Positions 46,641 to 54,137 of a stretch of 64,000 nucleotides of DNA are shown here, in pieces. The stretch spans positions 28,715 to 92,714 of the forward strand of contig NZ_MZXV01000037.1 in the NCBI RefSeq assembly GCF_003253745.1, in the 5' to 3' direction. Position numbers and translations under genes: made by a program. Under the pieces are notes generated by a model, which did no database searches, was not told the origin of the DNA, and worked only from the letters and a program-made list of their open reading frames with translations. This stretch comes from Mesorhizobium kowhaii (GTDB lineage Bacteria; Pseudomonadota; Alphaproteobacteria; Rhizobiales; Rhizobiaceae). Position 1 is the stretch's first letter, and the number at the start of each line of letters is the position of its first letter.

Positions 46641-46697
46641 CACAGCGGTGGCGGTCAAAACCAGCGCTAGGAGCCGACCAAAAATCATGAAGTTCAC
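46446..46697 (-). CDS. SyrA/ExoX-like exopolysaccharide production repressor
   Basis: An 83-residue membrane protein: first helix 'LLALVLTATAVTVYFASQSI', second helix 'LACLLLLQMVYFGSVVFLVW', then a basic cytoplasmic tail 'EVRVSQRSWKPAAIRGRVEE'. This size and plan fit the SyrA/ExoX family, which adjusts exopolysaccharide synthesis. GTG 46697 with AGGAGA six bases upstream is the best start; ATG 46688 is also possible. It lies 30 bases after fdxB on the same strand, so it may be expressed with the nif-type genes. A broken copy is at 8540. Confidence 0.65.
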   Translation of the reverse strand: MNFMIFGRLLALVLTATAVTVYFASQSIRLAVVTTLACLLLLQMVYFGSVVFLVWRSSCACRAEVRVSQRSWKPAAIRGRVEE

Positions 46698-46727
46698 GCC
46701 GTTCTCCTGTCTGGTCATTCATGCTGC

Positions 46728-47045
46728 TCATGCTGCGATCTGGTCGGCCGCAACATGCGTCTGGCAGTTCTTTGGGCAGACGCGGCCGCAGGCTCCGCAG
46801 CCAATGCAGCGGCCGGCATGATCCACGACCATGATCATGCGATTGAGCTCGCCGTCGAAATCCTCGTCCTCCCCGTCGCAGATGCCGAGGATTTCACCCG
46901 CGTCATCCACGCCGTGAAGATGCATGACCTCTCGTGAGCAAACCTTGAAACAGCGGCCGCAGCCGATACAGACCTTCTCATCTATAGCGGCCAGATATTC
47001 CGGCAACCAAATGGAGCCGTCGCGGGTGATGAATGTGCTCCTCAT
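46728..47045 (-). CDS. fdxB: Ferredoxin III, nif-specific
   Basis: 105 residues with two iron-sulfur cluster sites: 'KVCIGCGRCFKVCSREVMHL' and, after an acidic insert, 'AGRCIGCGACGRVCPKNCQT'. The insert between them and the 'DGSIWLPEYLAAIDE' start are typical of FdxB behind nifX-type genes. It carries electrons for nitrogenase or its cofactor assembly. Its ATG overlaps the TGA of the DUF683 gene by 4 bases, so the pair is translationally coupled. Intact. Confidence 0.88.
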   Translation of the reverse strand: MRSTFITRDGSIWLPEYLAAIDEKVCIGCGRCFKVCSREVMHLHGVDDAGEILGICDGEDEDFDGELNRMIMVVDHAGRCIGCGACGRVCPKNCQTHVAADQIAA

Positions 47046-47245
47046 CGTAAAGTCCTCATTTTGGCGAGCTCTCTTCTGGCACTATGCAACTCGGCATAAA
47101 CGGCGTGCGCTTTCTCGGCGACTTCCTCTATCTCAGTCCATTTGTTTGGGAGACCCTCGACAAGGTCGCGCAAATTCGTCTTAGCAATTGCCGCGCGCAG
47201 TTGAAGCTTTCGGACTTTCTTCACCATCTCATCCAGGTTTGACAT
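47042..47245 (-). CDS. DUF683 / CCE_0567-type nif-associated metalloprotein
   Basis: A 67-residue, mostly helical protein: 'MSNLDEMVKKVRKLQLRAAI', 'KTNLRDLVEGLPNKWTEIEE', 'AEKAHAVYAELHSARRELAK'. It is found only in nitrogen fixers between the nifX-associated gene and fdxB, the same order as here. The exact role is unknown; homologues bind metal as dimers. ATG 47245 has AAGGATC just upstream. Intact. Confidence 0.85.
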   Translation of the reverse strand: MSNLDEMVKKVRKLQLRAAIAKTNLRDLVEGLPNKWTEIEEVAEKAHAVYAELHSARRELAKMRTLR

Positions 47246-47299
47246 GATCCTTCCTCGATAACCGGTTTCTTCACGCCCGCGCCGCGTTGGGACAGGCAA

Positions 47300-47720
47300 T
47301 AGCTGCAGTCGCATCGTCGACTAGTTTCGTACCGGCATGGGCGAGTTTCCGGAAAGTCTCGAAGCCGAACCGGTGAACATCTCGACAAAACGGGAACTGT
47401 CCGTACGCCCGAAGCCCCGAGCGGATTTCACTTTAGTGGCGATGTCATCACGCCAGAGCGCTCTTCGATCGGAACCCCCACTGCGGTATAAAAGGAATGG
47501 AGCCTCCACAGCACGTCCGGATCCGGATCGCCAATGATCGGGTCTGCCGGCGGAGTTCCTTCGAGATGATGCAGTAGGCCAGCAGCTCGGTGTCTGATTT
47601 CCCTTGGCACGAGTCATGGAAGTCCTGGGCAACGGCCCGCGGCACGAGGTATTGCCGAACGGACGGGCAAGGGCCTCGCCGTCCTTCTTGACGGCAGGGC
47701 CAGGCGCGGTGTGAGACATT
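47300..47720 (-). pseudogene. NifX-associated nitrogen fixation protein (DUF269), frameshifted copy
   Basis: ATG 47720 gives 'MSHTAPGPAVKKDGEALARP', then other frames carry 'GKSDTELLAYCIISKELRRQ', 'PIIGDPDPDVLWRLHSFYTA', 'VGVPIEERSGVMTSPLK', and, near the end, 'RDVHRFGFETFRKLAHAGTK'. The same blocks occur uninterrupted in the gene at 63538. At least three shifts and an internal deletion (about 30 residues after 'VMTSPLK') break it. It lies in the normal place upstream of DUF683 and fdxB. Confidence 0.85.
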
Positions 47721-48080
47721 TCGTTTTCCTCAATTTCAGTGCTTGTCATCGAAAGACGATTTCTGCTTTCGGGTACGCGGACGGCGGGCCCGCTTGCGCA
47801 GCCGACGTCCGGCTTGGCCCGGTCGTTTCCACGTAAATGCCGTCCTTTTGGCCGACCTTGACCAAGTCCTGGAATGTGACGTCTTCCACGACGGGCCAAG
47901 GTCGCGTCGAACATCGTGCCCGCGGCGATTCGGTTGAAGGTTACTAAGGCTCAAGCCTTGACCTGCAGCGAACGATCCCACCCTGTGCTGCATGGACATA
48001 CTTACAGCGGGCACGCCGCAGAAAACTGGCGAATTGACCAGGCTCCATTCCACTTGTGATCCCTTTGCGATCTTTGCTCA
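47721..48080. other. Unassigned stretch with a broken frame
   Basis: On the minus strand, between 47950 and 47750, frames read 'MFDATLA' and, shifted, 'VVEDVTFQDLVKVGQKDGIY' and 'PPSAYPKAEIVFR' then a stop. It looks like an old gene, but I do not recognise it; it is not NifX. Confidence 0.3.
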
Positions 48081-49185
48081 TCAGGCGATTGCGCTTTGAT
48101 CTCCAGAAGCCTTGTCTTGGAACCACACAAGATCCACGTAACAGGCGTTCTCACCCGTGTAGTTGGCCAGAGCTTGGAGCAATGGGGTAAGGTAGTACTG
48201 TTTGATGTGGTCGGGCATCGTCTCCGGCCCAGAGATTTCAGCGCCACCTCGATCAACTCGATCGCGCGATCTTTGTTACCGCTCTCATAGTGATATTGAA
48301 CGACCGGGACGTACCAACGGAATTTAAGGGGTCCGTCGCCTTGCGGGGGATTCAGGCTCAGGATCTGTTCCGAGAGCTTGTCGCCAATCGCAAAGCGCTC
48401 CGCACGGGGGAGATGAGAATTGTCCATCGCCGGATCGAAGAGTTGATTCAGGGCGATGACCATCCAAGAGACGGCCTCGAACTTTTTGGCGTCCTCAACT
48501 AGCTGGCGCATGGCTGGCGAGCCGGTCTGAGTGTCGCGTAGCTTGTCATGAGTTTCCCGGAACCCTATGTTATCGGCCATCAAGTCGAGGCCTTCTTCGA
48601 TGACCGAGAGTGCCCCGTCCAGTCCTCGGCCTGCATCGCCGGCCGAAGGTTGGCGTATATCGGCTCGCTCAGCGATAGTTCGCGCGTTGTACGTTGGTTG
48701 CTAGCGATCCGCTCTAGATCGGCGGCTTTCGCTTCATCGGAGCCTCGCCAGCTGCCGTTGAGGAGAAAGCGATGTGGCCATCGCGGTCGACCACGAACGA
48801 GGTGGGAATGCCGAGAGAAGAACTGGCTTTCATCCATAGTCCGTTCATTTCGCCTGCGTAGTCGAACGCGATCCGATAATTCAGATTCGGGAACCTCTCG
48901 GTCAGCCAAGCATCCAAGATGGCCCGTGCCTCCTTCAGCGGTCGGGCCCTCTTCGCTAGCTGCGACTCCGACGACCTCAAATCCGCTGTCTTGATATTTC
49001 TCCTGCAACTGCATCAGATGGGGCATCGCCGCCACACAGGGTCCGCACCAAGTCGCCCAAAATTCTACGAGGTACACCTTGCCGGGCTCAAAGCTCGTGA
49101 GGGGCTCACAACGCAGCCAGTCGTCGACTTTGATCGGAGGAGCCGGTGACTCACTACGCAACACCATATTGTTCTTCAAATCCAT
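48081..49185 (-). pseudogene. TlpA-like thioredoxin-family protein with helical C-terminus, frameshifted
   Basis: ATG 49185 opens a redoxin domain: 'VYLVEFWATWCGPCVAAMPH' (WCGPC active site) and 'YQDSGFEVVGVAASEEGP'. Shifts near 48945, 48750, 48580 and 48230 move the rest between frames: 'FPNLNYRIAFDYAGEMNGLW', 'SSLGIPTSFVVDRDGHIAF', 'DKLRDTQTGSPAMRQLVEDA', 'RWYVPVVQYHYESGNKDRAI', 'MPDHIKQYYLTPLLQALANY'. The intact protein would have about 365 residues. Despite four lesions almost all blocks remain readable. Located in the nif/acdS cluster, 44 bases after a short ORF. Confidence 0.75.
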
Positions 49186-49228
49186 TCCCACACCTTTCCT
49201 GACGTTTATGCGCGAGCTGGTTCTTCTC

Positions 49229-49456
49229 TCAGAAACGGAACACGTCAGTTAGAAGACCATAAATCGTCTCGCGCATTCGCATGCGGTCAGCCCTCACTCG
49301 GTATTGCCGCATTTCAATCAGCAAAGGCCGTGCCAGCGCGCTTAGCGTGCGGTAAATGCGTGATTTGGCATCGAAAAACCTCACAAGCCTAAGACGGCCG
49401 GTAGTTTTGAACCCGACATTTTTTTCTGCGGCTGTCGGCTTTTGGACACGCATCAC
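49229..49456 (-). CDS. Short conserved ORF upstream of the TlpA-like gene
   Basis: 75 residues, very basic: 'FKTTGRLRLVRFFDAKSRIY', 'RTLSALARPLLIEMRQYRVR', 'MRETIYGLLTDVFRF'. Its start overlaps the stop of an upstream broken frame as TGATG, and the whole segment recurs at 58405-58620 with the TGATG kept. Family unknown. Conservation of the junction in both copies is the main support. Confidence 0.35.
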   Translation of the reverse strand: MMRVQKPTAAEKNVGFKTTGRLRLVRFFDAKSRIYRTLSALARPLLIEMRQYRVRADRMRMRETIYGLLTDVFRF

Positions 49457-50100
49457 TCAGGCGTCGGACGCTTGAGGACAAAGAACCGTTTGGCTGTCTT
49501 GCCTTCGGCGATTGGTATCGGCTCGCCGAGTAGCAGCACTTCGGCGCCACCCGAAAGTGCGCGGGCGATCTCCAATACTGGCTCCCGCGCGCAGCGACTG
49601 CCTGCCGGCTCATGGCTGATCTTTTCTCATCGAGCCGTCTCGATGAGGCCCAGCGCGTCGAGTGCGAGCCGCCGATGCTGCGTATGCTGTTTCGCAAGGT
49701 GCCGGAATGCCGCATGCATCTCCCGTGTTTTGTGACGGAAGGGTTGCTGGCTCCTGGTACACCACCGGGCTGCTCGGGCATTCGCGTCTGCTCCTGGTAT
49801 GTGAAGCGCATGCCGCCGTCGTCGTCGCGAGGGGTAAAGCCCGACTGATTTGATGCGCCCAGGGTTCTTGTCCATACGCTGTCGCCATCGAGGAGATCGT
49901 GGATTTCACGCTCCCACACGTGGAACGCGACATCGCGCAGAACGCGGGGGCAGGACGTAAAAGGCTTATCGCTTCCGCGATGGGCGTCCCATCACTGCTG
50001 CCTACCAAGGGGCGGCATTCGACTCGGAAAACGGCCATGCCCCCACGAACACAGCCCGACACCCGGATCGACAACCACCCGCATTTGAAGGGCCGACACA
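49240..50100. repeat. Diverged duplicate block, copy C (partner 58405-59000)
   Basis: Extended matches in the same orientation include CAGCAAAGGCCGTGCCA, CGACTGCCTGCCGGCTCATG against CGATTGCCTGCCGGCTCATA, GCTGATCTTTTCTC, and GATGCTGCGTATGCTGTTTC in both. Parts of at least two minus-strand frames are shared. Copy C lies upstream of the TlpA-like gene, its partner behind an acdS scar. Confidence 0.7.
49453..50100 (-). pseudogene. Unidentified broken gene in duplicate block C
   Basis: Minus-strand frames carry 'WEREIHDLLDGDSVWTRTLG', 'GFTPRDDDGGMRFTYQEQTR', then shifted 'REMHAAFRHLAKQHTQHRRL', and finally 'VLEIARALSGGAEVLLLGEP' and 'KTAKRFFVLKRPTPE' before a stop overlapping the next ATG. Several shifts are needed. 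The same pieces appear in the copy near 58600-58930. I do not recognise the family. Confidence 0.35.
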
Positions 50101-50149
50101 GCCTGGTGGTTGCGCCACTTTGATGCCCATCACGCTTCCCTGCCCGGCG

Positions 50150-50310
50150 CCTCATGCATCGAGCGAACCGCCCTGGGGCGGCCGACCAGGCAATTGAGGA
50201 TCGGGCATTGGTGGGGGTGTAGGCTGGCTGGCGAGTTCGGCCCTTGGTTGGGACGACCGGCTTAGGACGCCTGCGAAACTGGACGTGCCGAAGCCACAGG
50301 GAGTATCCCT
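50150..50310. repeat. Short diverged repeat (partner 61905-62060)
   Basis: CGAGCGAACCGCC, TGGCTGGCGAGTTCGGCCCTT (against TGACTGGCGAACCGGCGCGTT), GACGACCGGCT, GCGAAAC and GGAGTAT occur in the same order and spacing at 61912-62050. Probably a duplicated intergenic piece; no gene function seen. Confidence 0.45.
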
Positions 50311-50744
50311 GAGATGGGACCGCGCAAGTCGAAGCCAAGGTATCCATGACGACACCGCCTCGCAGGAATTGCAAAGTTAAGCTTTCAAGCTTTCGACCTG
50401 TATGGTTAGGAAGCGAGAGGTGCGCGGCTCGCAAGAAGCAGGTGCCGGTGGTCAGACATGCAATGAGCCGGTTTGATAGCCGTCGAGCGCAATGTAGTAG
50501 TCGCAGGAGAGCCAGCCGCCACTAGGCGCTCGCCTGGTCGAACAGACATTCGGCTAGCAAATAGGGGCCAGTCATTTCCTCTGCAGTGGACGAGAGGCGT
50601 TGTCGCGCGATTGGGCACGATCCATCGCGCCACGCTGACCCAGCGACTCGCATTTGACGGTCTTGACCGGCTGGTAAAGGACGGCAATGCCGCAATGCCC
50701 AAGAGGTTGCTCAGCACAGTCGAGCCGACGCGGCATTTCCCGCA

Positions 50745-50939
50745 TCAAACAGCAAGCGCTGGAAAGCTGTCGGTCGAGCGATCCTCGACGGCGACTCGTC
50801 TAGGATGCGCTTGTTTCGGTCGGCCAGTCTGGTCTCTATTACTTGGTAGCGGCCTTCGCGCACCAGTGGCAGCGAGTAAGATGTTGGCATCATCGGCTTT
50901 GATTGCCGCGCAGATCTCGTCGAGATTGGGATCGCTCAT
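50745..50939 (-). pseudogene. Small coupled gene after cupin-MetRS, probably frameshifted
   Basis: ATG 50939 overlaps the TGA of the cupin-MetRS gene by 4 bases, as expected of a translationally coupled gene. It begins 'MSDPNLDEICAAIKADDANI', then turns into Arg/Pro-rich sequence. One base over, the frame reads 'LPLVREGRYQVIETRLADRN' and 'KRILDESPSRIARPTAFQRL', which looks like the true continuation. A shift near 50870 is likely. Family unknown; it may be the last gene of the hydrazine-type cassette. Confidence 0.4.
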
Positions 50940-52939
50940 ACGGCTTGCTGGTCATTGAGAATAGGATTGTCGGATCTGGCGTAAAACCCGAGCACGGGTG
51001 TGAGATCAAAGATCGTCCCCGGCGCAAGGCGCCGGACGGACGTGGGCCATGTTTCGGTTGAGACGCCATCGATGCCTCGCGCCAGCGTGCTGGCAAATCG
51101 GGGCATCAGCGGTGCGAGTGTCTGCGCCAGAATCGTAGCGGCGGTAGCCTGAAGCGCGAGCGAAGTCCGGGTGCGGGCAGGATAGAGACGTCGCGCCGCT
51201 GCATAGTCTTGCGTCTGACGGTAGATCACGCAATCGCGTACAAAATCGCAGGCCTGCGCGGCCGCGCGCCGGACCGAGAAACCATCGTCCGAATAGGCGC
51301 GTTCCATGGCCGCGCGATGGATTTCTATTCGAGCAAAGAAAGCGCGATCGGCGGGAGCCCAGTCGCCTGCGTCGGGCACGCAGCCGCCAAAGTCCTGCTT
51401 GATTTCCCCGTGCAGTGCATCAAGCCAATTCAGCCAAATGCCTTGGAACAGCTCGTTCTCGGTGCGGCGTAGCGCGTCCAACGTGAAGTTCGTCCGCTCA
51501 CCTTCCGGGCGTGTCAGGCCCAAATGAAGACGCACGGCGTCGACCGTCTTTTGCCCCAGTACCTCCTTGCCCCAGACCGCATGGCCGCGGCTGGTCGAAA
51601 ACTTCTGGCCGTCGAGCAGATAGAACTCGTTCACATGATACCGGATGCGCGGCGTCCAGTTGGAGAACACCTCGGCATAAACAGCGGGGTAGAGTAGCGC
51701 GTGGTAGAAGGAATTGTCGAAGCCGAAGAAATGGACAATCTGCCAGTCATTGCTGGGCGTCGCCGCGTTCCAGTCGCGACCAAGCAAGCGAGCTAGCGCC
51801 TGGATCTTGTAAAGAAAACCAAACGCCATCTCCGGCCATACCCAGATCACCTGCCCAGGGAACCCTTCGGCCAGCAGGCCCCAATCCGAGGGGTGAGTAA
51901 TGGGCAGGGATAAGTCGCCGCGTTGGCGTAGACGCGCAAAGAGGTCCATGATCCGAACGGGGGCGCCCGACGCCCTTAAATGCCGGTCGATATTGACGTA
52001 GCACCGTTCTAGCGCCAGTTCGGCACGACGCACGGAGCCGAAAACCGGCGCCTCGGCCGAGTGCCGCGACCGGACTGCGCCCAGGTCATGGCATAGGTTA
52101 GGCGCGCCGCATTCTTCGCAGATGTTTCCGCCAGCGGAGCCACCGCAATCGGGGCAGAGGCCGCTTACATCCGGTTCGTAAAGGTAGTCGCCTGTCACAG
52201 CTTCGAATAGTGCAGGGCTTTCGCGCGGATCCACCGCCGTGCTGCTCAGAAGGCTACGGAAACACGCAGCTTGAAACTCTGCATAAGCATCGTCGCCCAA
52301 TGTAGGTAGGAAGCTGTGGACCTCGCAGTCGAGGAGTGCAAGCGTGGTGCGAATCTCATCCGCGTAGTGGCGCGCCACCTTTGCAGGCGTCGATTCATCG
52401 GCATCGGCACGCGTGGCGACGTAGCTCTGGTAATCGTCGCTTCCAGTCAGGTGATAGGCCTCGGCCCCTTTCATGCGCAGGAAACGTGTGTAGACATCGG
52501 CGCCAAGATAAGGGCCAGAAAGATGCCCTAAATGTAGGTCGCCGTTAGGCGTCGGCGGCGTGGAAAAGACGAAGATCGGCCGGCGCGGAGTCGCGACCTT
52601 CGCAGCGGCATCGAGGGCGGCTTTGCCATTACGCCAATAGACATCGACGAAATCTAGATCTTCGTCCCCATCGTTGCGCAGCACATGCGCTTCAAAAGGA
52701 TCGAACAAAACGACGTCGCCGGCTTTGACCGAGATTTCCTCAAGGTCGGTCGTGACCTTGCCCGCGCCAGCCAGGACTACGAAGGCCTCGCTTTCGTCGT
52801 GCCGATGGGGCTCGGATGTAACGCCCGGCCCAACCTTTCCGAATGAAAAACCCGTGCCAGCGCTTCCCGTTCCGAGCGTGGCCATGTCGATGCCGAACGC
52901 CCGCGACAACTCCGTTCGAGAAAACGTGGATTTGCGCAT
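50936..52939 (-). CDS. Cupin-MetRS fusion, hydrazine synthetase type
   Basis: 667 residues. Residues 1-110 form a cupin with metal ligands His45, His47, Glu51 and His85 ('PHRHDESE', 'FEAHVL'). From 120 on it is a class I synthetase of the MetRS type: HIGH-like HLGH at 136-139, a four-Cys zinc knuckle (Cys262, 265, 274, 277), and KMSKS-like KFSTS at 446-450. tRNA MetRSs do not carry an N-terminal cupin. This architecture is known from hydrazine synthetases (Spb40 of s56-p1, Tri28 of triacsin), where the MetRS part activates glycine and joins it to N6-hydroxylysine and the cupin forms the N-N bond. An N-hydroxylase and a DAO-like remnant lie in the same cassette. Intact; RBS TGAGG. Confidence 0.85.
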   Translation of the reverse strand: MRKSTFSRTELSRAFGIDMATLGTGSAGTGFSFGKVGPGVTSEPHRHDESEAFVVLAGAGKVTTDLEEISVKAGDVVLFDPFEAHVLRNDGDEDLDFVDVYWRNGKAALDAAAKVATPRRPIFVFSTPPTPNGDLHLGHLSGPYLGADVYTRFLRMKGAEAYHLTGSDDYQSYVATRADADESTPAKVARHYADEIRTTLALLDCEVHSFLPTLGDDAYAEFQAACFRSLLSSTAVDPRESPALFEAVTGDYLYEPDVSGLCPDCGGSAGGNICEECGAPNLCHDLGAVRSRHSAEAPVFGSVRRAELALERCYVNIDRHLRASGAPVRIMDLFARLRQRGDLSLPITHPSDWGLLAEGFPGQVIWVWPEMAFGFLYKIQALARLLGRDWNAATPSNDWQIVHFFGFDNSFYHALLYPAVYAEVFSNWTPRIRYHVNEFYLLDGQKFSTSRGHAVWGKEVLGQKTVDAVRLHLGLTRPEGERTNFTLDALRRTENELFQGIWLNWLDALHGEIKQDFGGCVPDAGDWAPADRAFFARIEIHRAAMERAYSDDGFSVRRAAAQACDFVRDCVIYRQTQDYAAARRLYPARTRTSLALQATAATILAQTLAPLMPRFASTLARGIDGVSTETWPTSVRRLAPGTIFDLTPVLGFYARSDNPILNDQQAV

Positions 52940-53264
52940 GACGAACCTCAGCTGTTAAAGCAGCGGTATCTTCGGCTGCCAACGCAAACAGCCTGCAAGT
53001 TGCGAAGAGAGACGGTAGCTCGATCCGTTGGCGAGTCCGCCAGAATAATCCGGCTCTGGCCTCCAGACGGGCGACGACGGGCGCCCCAGTAGGGCTTCAG
53101 GCGTCACAGAAGCCGCCCGGCGACCACCCCCACAATCGACGTGCCGAAGCGTCGCAACTGCTGCGGGCGGTGCTCTACTAGCCCGCAAATCAAACACCAT
53201 ACTCTTCCGCATTTTTTGAGCGGTCGATCAGTTTCGTTTGCATGCCTCGCTTGGCTGCGTGAGC
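52940..53264 (-). other. Gap in the cassette with an 85-codon ORF of doubtful status
   Basis: A minus-strand frame (53212-52955) reads 'MRKSMVFDLRASRAPPAAVA', 'TLRHVDCGGGRRAASVTPEA' and 'WRPEPDYSGGLANGSSYRLS'. It has no good RBS and its composition (Gly, Ala, Arg, Ser) is that of chance frames, but it fills most of the only wide gap in the cassette. A decayed gene or a small peptide are both possible. Confidence 0.25.
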
Positions 53265-54044
53265 TCAATCGCGATAAAAAATTCCATTTGGGGGCTTGAG
53301 TTTGTCGAGATTGGCCACTTTGCCTTCGGGAGGATTGAGGGCGCGCTTAAGCACGTTATATTCAGCGCGGGTCGGTCCACCGGTTGAAGCACGCTGGAAC
53401 ACCAAGTAGAGTGTCCGCCGCGAACGATTGCTTTTGTTCGGTAGTGAGTAATGCGGTGCGTAATCGTCGAAGATGAAAATGTCGCCAGACTTCCATACTA
53501 CGGGTTCCCAAGAAAACATTTCGGCGACTTCAGGATCGATCACCCCACCGCCATCCATGGGAAATACCCCCTTCTTGTGGTTGCCGGGGCTGAAGAAAAG
53601 CCCACCGTTGTCCGGGTCGGAGTCGTCAATGCCAATTGCAACGACCGCATGGACCATCCGGTCAGGCAGTTTGTGTGGAATGTGGTAAATATCCTGATGC
53701 GGGCGATAGCCGCCGCTGTCGGGATAGTGGAAAATCAGCAACTCCTTGAGTCTGCGCGACTCTTCGCCAAGCAAATCCTCGACCGCAGAGGTTATGCGCT
53801 GATCTTCTAGGAGCAAATGACGCAATGGATCATGGAAGTCGAGAAAATTCTCGGCCTTGGAGATGATCTTTCGATTGTCCGTCGTCCTCTCGAACCACAT
53901 GAGCCATTTATCATCGCTTACCTCCCAGCGTGATACGTCTTCAACAAAGCTGGAAATACGTCCCATAGCCGCGGGATCGAAGAATCTTTCGAGCCTGACG
54001 TATCCGTCTTTCTGCCACTTTTCTCTTTGTGCATCGGTCAACAT
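53265..54044 (-). CDS. Phytanoyl-CoA dioxygenase (PhyH)-family Fe(II)/2-oxoglutarate oxygenase
   Basis: 259 residues with a double-stranded beta-helix. Iron ligands are His116 and Asp118 ('GGYRPHQDIYHIPHK') and the distal His198 ('DDYAPHYSLPNK'); a nearby Arg in 'KSNRSRRTLYLVFQ' would bind 2-oxoglutarate. 'DPDNGGLFFSPGNHKKGVFP' is typical of PhyH. Family members hydroxylate or desaturate small metabolites and free or carrier-bound amino acids. It lies between a DAO-like remnant and the cupin-MetRS gene, so a tailoring step on the same product is likely. RBS AGGAGA precedes ATG 54044. Intact. Confidence 0.85.
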   Translation of the reverse strand: MLTDAQREKWQKDGYVRLERFFDPAAMGRISSFVEDVSRWEVSDDKWLMWFERTTDNRKIISKAENFLDFHDPLRHLLLEDQRITSAVEDLLGEESRRLKELLIFHYPDSGGYRPHQDIYHIPHKLPDRMVHAVVAIGIDDSDPDNGGLFFSPGNHKKGVFPMDGGGVIDPEVAEMFSWEPVVWKSGDIFIFDDYAPHYSLPNKSNRSRRTLYLVFQRASTGGPTRAEYNVLKRALNPPEGKVANLDKLKPPNGIFYRD

Positions 54045-54137
54045 GCGAAGTCTCCTGTTGGAAAGACTGGTTGGTCGAACATTCCGGTTAGGGCAGCCGG
54101 GCGCTGGTCAGGTTGTGGGGTCCACGCACACGGTACT

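Noticed and set aside
47721..48080. NifX gene upstream of the NifX-associated remnant
   Set aside because: Position would fit, but the readable pieces ('VTFQDLVKVGQKDGIY') do not match NifX.
50380..50402. tts box on the minus strand (AGGTCGAAAGCTTG)
   Set aside because: It has the TCGAAAGCT core but lacks the TCAG part and the C-rich end, so it is below what I would call a tts box.
50473..50958. 161-residue plus-strand frame at the end of the cassette
   Set aside because: It overlaps the end of the cupin-MetRS gene antisense and matches nothing. The ATGA-coupled minus-strand frame is the better reading.
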